Below are positions 58,025-64,000 of a stretch of DNA of 64,000 nt, one piece after another (the stretch's first letter is position 1; the number at the start of each line of letters is the position of its first letter). Location: assembly GCA_023055505.1 (NCBI GenBank), contig JALIRH010000013.1:124001-188000 (forward strand), in the 5' to 3' direction. A model generated the notes under the pieces. That model saw nothing but the letters and a program-made list of their open reading frames with translations, had not been told where the DNA came from and ran no database searches. Source of the DNA: Callipepla californica brunnescens (taxonomy: Eukaryota; Chordata; Aves; Galliformes; Odontophoridae). Position numbers and translations under genes: made by a program.

Positions 58025-58528
58025 CAGTGGCAGATTTTGAGGTACGGGGGGGGTTTCGGGAGGTTCCTGTCTCAGGGGAACCGAGGAGAGCAGATAGTCT
58101 CTTCAGCTCTTGGCAGCTCTCTCGCGAGAGGTTGACGTGGCATAGGTGTTGCCAGGGAAACGGCTCCCTTGCCCACACCCTCAGCTCTGAAAAGGCCTCA
58201 GAGAGGGCAGCAACACGTCGCTGCCAACCAGGCTTAGGGAGGAGCGATCTTTGTGTGAGTACCACCCCCATTACTGTGCTGCAGTTAGGTGTGGGACCTC
58301 GTGTGGCAGGGTGTAGGATTGCTATCTCTCCTTCTTGTGAATCCATCCTATTTATTGCCAGTCTCTGTGTTTGCAGTGTTGTGTTCTACTTTTATTTTTA
58401 TTTTTATTTTTATTTTTATTTTTATTTTTATTCATTATTTTATTTTATTTTATTTTATTATTATCATTCATATGTACATATATTTTATTCTTATTTAGTT
58501 ATTTATTATTATTTTTTATTTTTGTGCC
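58025..58528 (+). promoter_or_regulatory. CR1 5' UTR / internal promoter region with (TTTTTA)n
   Basis: GC-rich leader with GGTTGACGTGGCATAGG, CTCTCGCGAGAG (an inverted repeat) and several CpGs, which would be where the LINE's own promoter lies. Just before ORF1 lies a TTTTTA microsatellite (about 58388-58431) that grades into TTTTA/TTA repeats to 58525. Confidence 0.6.
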
Positions 58529-59530
58529 ATGGTCTCTACTAGACAGAGGGCTTGCCTTAAAAAGGCTGTGGCAACCCAGACAGAAGGTCTGTCTAGAAAT
58601 GTGGCTACACAGGTCTCTGGTTGCAGTGAGTGCCAGAGCCTCCTGCTGCTGGAGGAGGGTGATAAACAGTTCTCCTGTGTGAGGTGTGAGCAGGTGGAAG
58701 ATCTGCTTAGCATGGTGACAGAGTTGAAAGAGGAGGTTGAGAGACTGAGGGCCATCAGGGACTGTGAGTGGGAGACTGACTGGTGGAGTAGCTCCCTCAA
58801 GTGTATCTGAGGGATGGGGAGGGCTGGCAGAGAGTCCCTGCTCAGTACCGTAGGCAATCTCCCCCTCTGCCTATCTCGTGTCCCCAAGTCCGTCTAAGCA
58901 ATAGGTTTGCAGCGTTGGACGTTGAAGTGGGGAGGTGCGGGAAGATTTCCCCAGGAGGTCACCAATGGCAAGGCAGTCGACTCCACGCATTGAGACTGCC
59001 GCTGCCAAGAAAGAAAGAAAGGTGATCATATCGGGTGGCTCCCTTCTCAAGGGAACTGAAGGCCCCATTTGCAGACTGGACCCAAGTGTAGGGAAGTGTG
59101 CTGTCTCCCTGGGGCCCAGGTCAGGGACATAACTAGAAGACTCCCGAATTTAATATACCCCACTGACTACTATCCGTTACTCATAGTTCAATCAGACAGT
59201 AATGAAATAACTCAGAGAAGCCTGCGAACTATGAAAAGAGATTTCAGGGGTTTAGGACGATTAGTTCAAGGGGTGGGAGCACAAGTGGTGTTTGCTTCCA
59301 TACCTTCTGGGGCAGTGAAGGACATGGAATGGACTAGGAAAACAGAGGTGATGAATAATTGGCTGAGAGGCTGGTGTAGAGACAGACAGTTTGGGTTTTT
59401 TGACCATGGGGCAGTTTACTCGGCTCCTGGCCTGTTATCTGTTGATAGAATGTACCTGTCTCAAAGGGGGAAACAAATCCTAGCACAGGAGCTAGCTGGA
59501 CTCATCGAGAGAGCTTTAAACTATCTGTGA
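58529..59530 (+). pseudogene. CR1 ORF1 (zinc finger + esterase-like), frameshifted
   Basis: The ORF1 product accompanies CR1 RNA. Start ATG 58529 (M-V-S-T-R-Q-R-A-C). The N-terminal part has C-S-E-C ... C-V-R-C, a zinc-finger-like pair, and a leucine-rich coil V-E-D-L-L-S-M-V-T-E-L-K-E-E-V. A TGA at 58808 and frame changes separate it from the C-terminal SGNH-esterase-like half. There, I-I-S-G-G-S-L-L (about 59026) stands where a G-D-S box is expected, and S-V-D-R-M-Y-L-S (about 59440) where D-x-x-H is expected. Both catalytic positions look altered. The stop TGA (59528-59530) overlaps the ORF2 ATG. Confidence 0.75.
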
Positions 59531-60785
59531 TGGGGGAAGGGGATAAAACAGGGCTCATCAGTAAAGAGCCCAGGGGGGCTGTGCTGGAGCAAGGGGTGAG
59601 GCAGATGTCTCAACTGAAGTGCATCTACACCAATGCACGCAGCATGGGCAACAAACAAGAGGAGTTTGAAGTCATTGTGAGGCAGGCTATGACCTTGTTG
59701 CTGTTACAGAAACATGGTGGGACCCCTCCCACGTCTGGAGTACTGGGATTGATGGCTACAAGCTCTTCAGGAGGGATAGATGGGGAAGAAAGGGTGGTGG
59801 CATAGCTCTCTATATCAAAGAGTGTCTTGATGTTGAAGAGCTTGAGGTTGGAAATGAAAAAGTAGAGTGTCTATGGATAAGGACCAGGGGGATGGTCTGT
59901 AGGGGTGACACCGTGGTGGGGGTCTGTTATAGACCGCCTAGTCAGGATGAAGAGATAGATGAGGTGTTCTACAGGCAACTAGTAGATGTTGCACGATGGC
60001 CAGCACTTGTTCTCATGGAGGACTTCAACTTCCCTGATATATGCTGGAAATATAGAACTGCACAGAGGAAACAGTCCATGAGATTTCTGGAGTGTGTGGA
60101 AGACAGTTTCCTGACACAGCTGGTGCAAGAACCTACCAGGGGAGGCGCCCTGCTAGACCTGCTCTTCACTAACAGAGAAGGACTAGTAGGAGATGTGAAG
60201 GTTGGGGATTGTCTTGGCCAGAGTGACCATGAAGTTGCAGAGTTTGCTATTCTTGGTGACTAGCAAAACTGCTACCTTGGACTTCCAAAGGGCAGACTTT
60301 GACCTGTTCAGGATGCTTGTTGCAAGGGTCCCTTGGGACTCGCTCCTGAGGGGTAAAGGTGTCCAGGAAGCCTGGATGCTCCTCAAGATGGAAATCTTAA
60401 AGGCACAGGAGCAGGCTGTCCCTGAGTCCCGTAAGTCAAGCCGGAGGGGAAGAAGACCAGCGTGGATGAACAGGGAATTTTTGTTGAGACTCTGGGAGAA
60501 AAAGTGAGTCCATGTCCTCTGGAAGATGGGACAGGCTCCTTGGGGAGACTACTGAGAACTCGACAAGATTTGCAGGCAGGAAGTTAGAAATGCAAAAGCT
60601 CAGCTTGAACTTAGACTGGCTACTGCAGTAAAGGAGAGCAAAAATCCTTTTACAAATATATTAACAGTAAAAGAAGAACTAAGGAGAATTTCTCTCCTTT
60701 ACTTGATGCGGCAGGGAATGGAACCACAGAGGATAAGGAAAAGGCTGAGGTTCTCAATGCCTTCTTCACATTTGTCTTTAATAGA
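59530..60785 (+). pseudogene. CR1 ORF2 endonuclease and RT start, truncated
   Basis: ATG 59530 (M-G-E-G-D-K-T-G), chosen because it overlaps the ORF1 stop as TGATG. APE-like endonuclease: C-I-Y-T-N-A-R-S-M-G-N-K near 59620-59655, G-V-C-Y-R-P-P (about 59920-59940), M-E-D-F-N-F-P-D-I-C-W (about 60015-60047; the usual G-D-F-N is E-D-F-N) and S-D-H-E-V-A-E-F (about 60220-60245). Frameshifts near 59690-59800 and 60250 break it. Early RT follows to about 60785 and is cut off. Confidence 0.8.
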
Positions 60786-61084
60786 CTGAATTAAATTCAA
60801 AGACTTACATTGATTTTCTTGAAAGAGAAAAACTAGGTGAACAAAGTTTACAGTCTTGCTATATAACCACAACGGTTTATTCACAGAATGCAGTGTTCCA
60901 ATGCACTTTTTTCATAAAGTCATTGATAGTGCACCCAGGCTGTGTGTGCTTTTATGTGGTTAGAAAAATACTGGTAAAGCTTACCAGATTTTAGTGTGAT
61001 CTAAGGTATTTCATGTTATAAAATGAAAGTGGCTATGCACTGATTTTGGGAAATAAATTGGCAACTGGACAAAGGCAGCTGATG
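60786..61084. other. No gene recognised
   Basis: AT-rich sequence following the CR1 break, nothing supportable. Confidence 0.45.
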
Positions 61085-61541
61085 GTGGTGGTAGTGAAGA
61101 GATAGGGTCTCCAGCTTGATACAAGCATGAAGCCCTTTTATTCTGGAAGCTGTTACAAACTATTGCTGTCTATTACAATCCATTACATTCTCTTACAATC
61201 TGTCTCTATCCTTTAACAATCACAATCATAATTTTCAGCAATTTCTCTGACAATACACAAGGTTAAGCTTATATACCTTTTTCAGCTATAGCTACACAAC
61301 AGAATCCATGCAAGGAGGCTACAATGTTTAATAAGCCACTAAGTAACATTGTGATTAAGTGACATTGTCTTATCAATGTTTTGTTCTAAACCAACCAGGT
61401 ATGTATGGTACAAAACACTCCTTATCCCGCTTTCTGTTGCCAAGGTTTGTGGCCTACAGTGGCTAATACATCTCTGTCAGTTGTTACAAGCTGAGCAGAA
61501 CTTCTAGTCCTGGTCTCTAACTGTATCTCCACAGGCAGCAT
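61085..61541 (-). repeat. Possible solo LTR, minus strand
   Basis: On the minus strand CCAGAATAAAAGGGCTTCATG (AATAAA at about 61138) sits some 55 bp from one end and is followed by a pyrimidine-rich CTATCTCTTCACTACCACC, as in retroviral R-U5. The opposite end could be TGCTGCCTGTGGAG. No second copy or target duplication is found. Confidence 0.35.
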
Positions 61542-63627
61542 GTTTTTTTTACAGTGAATTATTGCAAACCTGATTTTTCAATTATTTCCTGGAAAATCAA
61601 CATAACAGATCAAATAAGGCAAGATCAAGTAAAAAGAATTTTTTTACTTTCTCTCTGTCTGTCTACTGGTCCTTAATGACCAGGAAGGGATGTTTCCTGA
61701 GAAGGAAATATATACTATTTATACAGCTGTATTCTACTGTCTCACCTCTGCTTCACCTTTGTGTAAAGGTGAAATCCTCACTCAAGGAAGAGCACAGTCA
61801 CTTCATGGCCATGGCTTCTATTATCTTCTTGCCTGAAGAACATAGATCTATTTAACTGAGAAATAGTTTGTCCCCAACCTTGATTACCGTGTGTTAGGCA
61901 TTACTCACAAATGCTCAATTTGGAGCCAATACTTCTTAAAAAAGAGAAGACAAAAAGTTGAATGCACCACCTCAACTTTAAAAGTGGAAAAAAATGTTTC
62001 TTAGGGAACCTCAAAATAAGAAAACAGAAAACATATATTTGAAAACTGATGATGTGTCTTTGAAGAGAATGTGAGACGTTTTTGAAGAGCTAGTTGAATG
62101 TGCAATTTCCCATTATGCAACTCCTTGCAAGTAAAGATTTTTCTTCCACTGTCTGGACTCAATAAGAAATCTTATTGTGTTTATGTAGACACACATATAT
62201 ATGTTCACACATTATGGAGATGTCAGAAGTGATGCCACAATTAAAGTCTGTTGGTTCAAATGTATATAGTTAATACAGTATCACAACCTTTGTTCTTCAG
62301 TGACTGAATCTTATACCCAACTTTGAATATCTAACAGTTTAGAAAACAATTCTGACTGTATTTTTTGGTAAATATCTTGTTGCCTTGAAGAAGAAATCTT
62401 TGCCTTCTCTTGCTTTTTCTGCATTTATAGAAAGGACTAAACATATCAGAATGTTTGTGTTGATTTCTCATTTTAGATATTTGTAGGAGGTATGTGATCC
62501 TTTTTACAGCCAAAGGTAACTGTAGGATGTGTACACAAAAAAAATTCAATGCTTTGTGCTTCAGGGTTTCTTCTGGATATCGTACTGTTTTGCAAAGAGG
62601 CATGCATGAGTGTCTGTGTGGATAGCAGCCAGCTCACTTGGGCAAGTGAGGCAGCAGATGTTTTTGTACACCCTGAAGAACACCTGGGTTTGATCTTGAC
62701 TGTAGATTAAAGAAGTAGAGCTAAGCTGGCAGCTGAATAAAGTTTTATACTGTAAACAGAAAAAAAGGCCTTACTTGATTCTTTATGTGCTCAGGAGAGC
62801 AAGATTTTGTACACTGCTAGCAATAAATAGAAATGTAACTGTTCCACTGTTTTTTTCCTCTCATCCACAATATTCTGAAATACACTGAATAGTCATTCCT
62901 CTGTTTGGATCAAAATAGATACTATGCCCTCTGGGTATTCTCTACATAAAATAACACTTAGTCCTCTTGCCTTCCTGTTGACATTATACCAATATTCTAA
63001 GTAATATCTTGAACATAGACAAAATCTGCCTTTTTAAATGTGAACAGATGTAGAGTCTATTTTTCAGAACTTTTATTTTACCTCATTTCAGACCAGTGTT
63101 TTAGACCAGGACTTAAGATCAACAGGAAGGAGAATGTATATTAGTACTTGTAATGACTGAAAACTGAAAAATAGGAATGGTTTTGTATGAAATTCATGAA
63201 ATTTTGCAGATGGAAGGTTAAGTAGGAGTGGCTTTTAGAAACCTGCAATGAAAGTGTACTGATATTTGCACGGAGTCTGCAGCTAAGATAGATTGCACTG
63301 TTTGGAGGAGAACTTAAACATGAATTCTTCCCCGCCTTCCCTCCAGCATGTCAGCCAGGCTTTTCCAAGAACAAAAATGACGATGGACATATCCAGAACT
63401 CCAAATTCTTTATAATTTTCATTCTGATATTTTTCAAGCGTGATAATATATATTCTTTAAAATTGTTTAAAGGCCAGATGATTTTGTTTCAGTTTGTTCT
63501 GTAGAAAAGCAACTTACTATGTACAATAAATTTTCATTCCTTCAATAGCTCAGTTACAGATTGTTTTTACTGTCCTTCAGCTAGAATACTGAGAGCATTT
63601 TAACGGGTGAAATACAAATTAAATAGG
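61542..63627. other. No gene recognised (about 2.1 kb)
   Basis: AT-rich unique sequence. A 90-codon minus-strand frame at 62331-62603 has basic, Lys-rich character but no domain. No repeat signature. Confidence 0.5.
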
Positions 63628-64000
63628 TGTCAGCAGTTTGCAGGCCGGTTTGACCCAGTACCGTGACAATTGAGGCAGGGGTACTCACAGGTCCATACCC
63701 CGGGGAAGGGAGAAAGGGAAAAAGGGAAAAGGGAGATAGGCCTAGGAACAAAAAAGAGGCAACGACCTGAGGAGGAAAGCTAATTTACTAAATAAGATAT
63801 CAGAAAGCAAAATAACACAGTATAATACAATATAATTGGAATTGAGGTTAATGAATCAAATAAAATGAGCGAGAGAGTGTCTGATAAACTAAAGGCCTTA
63901 TGCTAAATGCTGAAGGGGGACAATGGCTGCAACAAACACCCACTGCTGAGCTCGATCCCAAAGGGAAGAGAGACGGTCCCGTGACTGCTGACAGTTTTTA
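63628..64000 (-). repeat. LTR of the TGTCATGG-type family, cut by window end
   Basis: Begins TGTCAGCAGTTTGCAGG on the plus strand (the LTR's 3' end) and follows the 48-kb solo LTR closely, including GAGGAGGAAAGCTAATTTAC and the AAAGGGAAAAAGGG run. It continues beyond the window, so it could be solo or the LTR of a provirus. Confidence 0.88.

Larger units (their letters stand above)
58025..60785 (+). mobile_element. CR1 LINE with 5' UTR and ORF1, truncated at the 3' side
   Basis: Plus-strand CR1 preserving a GC-rich 5' UTR (58025-58383), ORF1 (58529-59530), the ORF2 start at 59530 and the endonuclease, ending in early RT (E-K-A-E-V-L-N-A-F-F near 60740-60770). It stops at about 60785 without RT core, 3' UTR or octamer tail. 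Because reverse transcription starts at the 3' end, CR1 copies normally lack the 5' part. This one needs a later deletion or recombination. Confidence 0.85.

Overview
The window looks like a gene-poor stretch of a bird genome. It is AT-rich, non-coding vertebrate-type DNA packed with CR1 LINEs, the dominant avian retroposon, with their ATTCTRTG-type 3' terminal repeats. It also holds avian ERV-L-type proviruses, solo LTRs and one mariner-like DNA transposon. The mariner resembles the chicken Galluhop/Mariner1 group, which hints at a galliform or a relative, but that is inference. I found no complete host gene, no rRNA or tRNA gene and no CRISPR. The one possible host-coding signal is a short cysteine-rich open stretch at about 14.63-14.84 kb, flanked by splice-like sites and resembling a laminin-type EGF exon.

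Layout. 1.2-7.7 kb: nested CR1s. A nearly full-length minus-strand CR1 (3335-6265) sits inside an older plus-strand CR1 (2560-3334 and 6285-6870). 9.6-13.4 kb: plus-strand ERV-L provirus with two LTRs and a perfect 5-bp target duplication; it is decayed and has lost about 2.2 kb of pol. 13.6-31.9 kb: LTR fragments, a solo LTR, an RT-LTR chimera, further CR1 pieces and a mariner remnant. 32.06-38.09 kb: minus-strand, nearly intact ERV-L with two LTRs, a 5-bp duplication, gag and a gag-overlapping pro-pol frame (protease, RT, RNase H, integrase, dUTPase-like tail), and no env. 41.42-45.01 kb: a third provirus from a different family, with about 98% identical LTRs and a 5-bp duplication. It carries a long Gag-like frame with hydrophobic N-terminal segments and only integrase remnants, so it should be non-autonomous. 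45.0-48.8 kb: an LTR, older gag/env remnants on the minus strand, and a solo LTR inserted in a degenerate tandem repeat. 50-61 kb: CR1 fragments, including a CR1 (58.0-60.8 kb) that keeps its 5' UTR and ORF1 but has lost its 3' half. The window ends inside another solo-LTR-type sequence.

The two ERV-L copies are the same family in opposite orientations. Comparing them shows an in-frame deletion in copy 1 that fuses the RT start to the dUTPase-like tail, and a conserved ATGA overlap between the gag stop and the pro-pol start. The LTRs at 15, 17.4, 48 and 63.6 kb are distant relatives of the LTRs of the third provirus. All coding material recognised here is mobile-element derived. Intervals called empty were read for ORFs, repeats and obvious motifs only; conserved non-coding elements cannot be seen without alignment.
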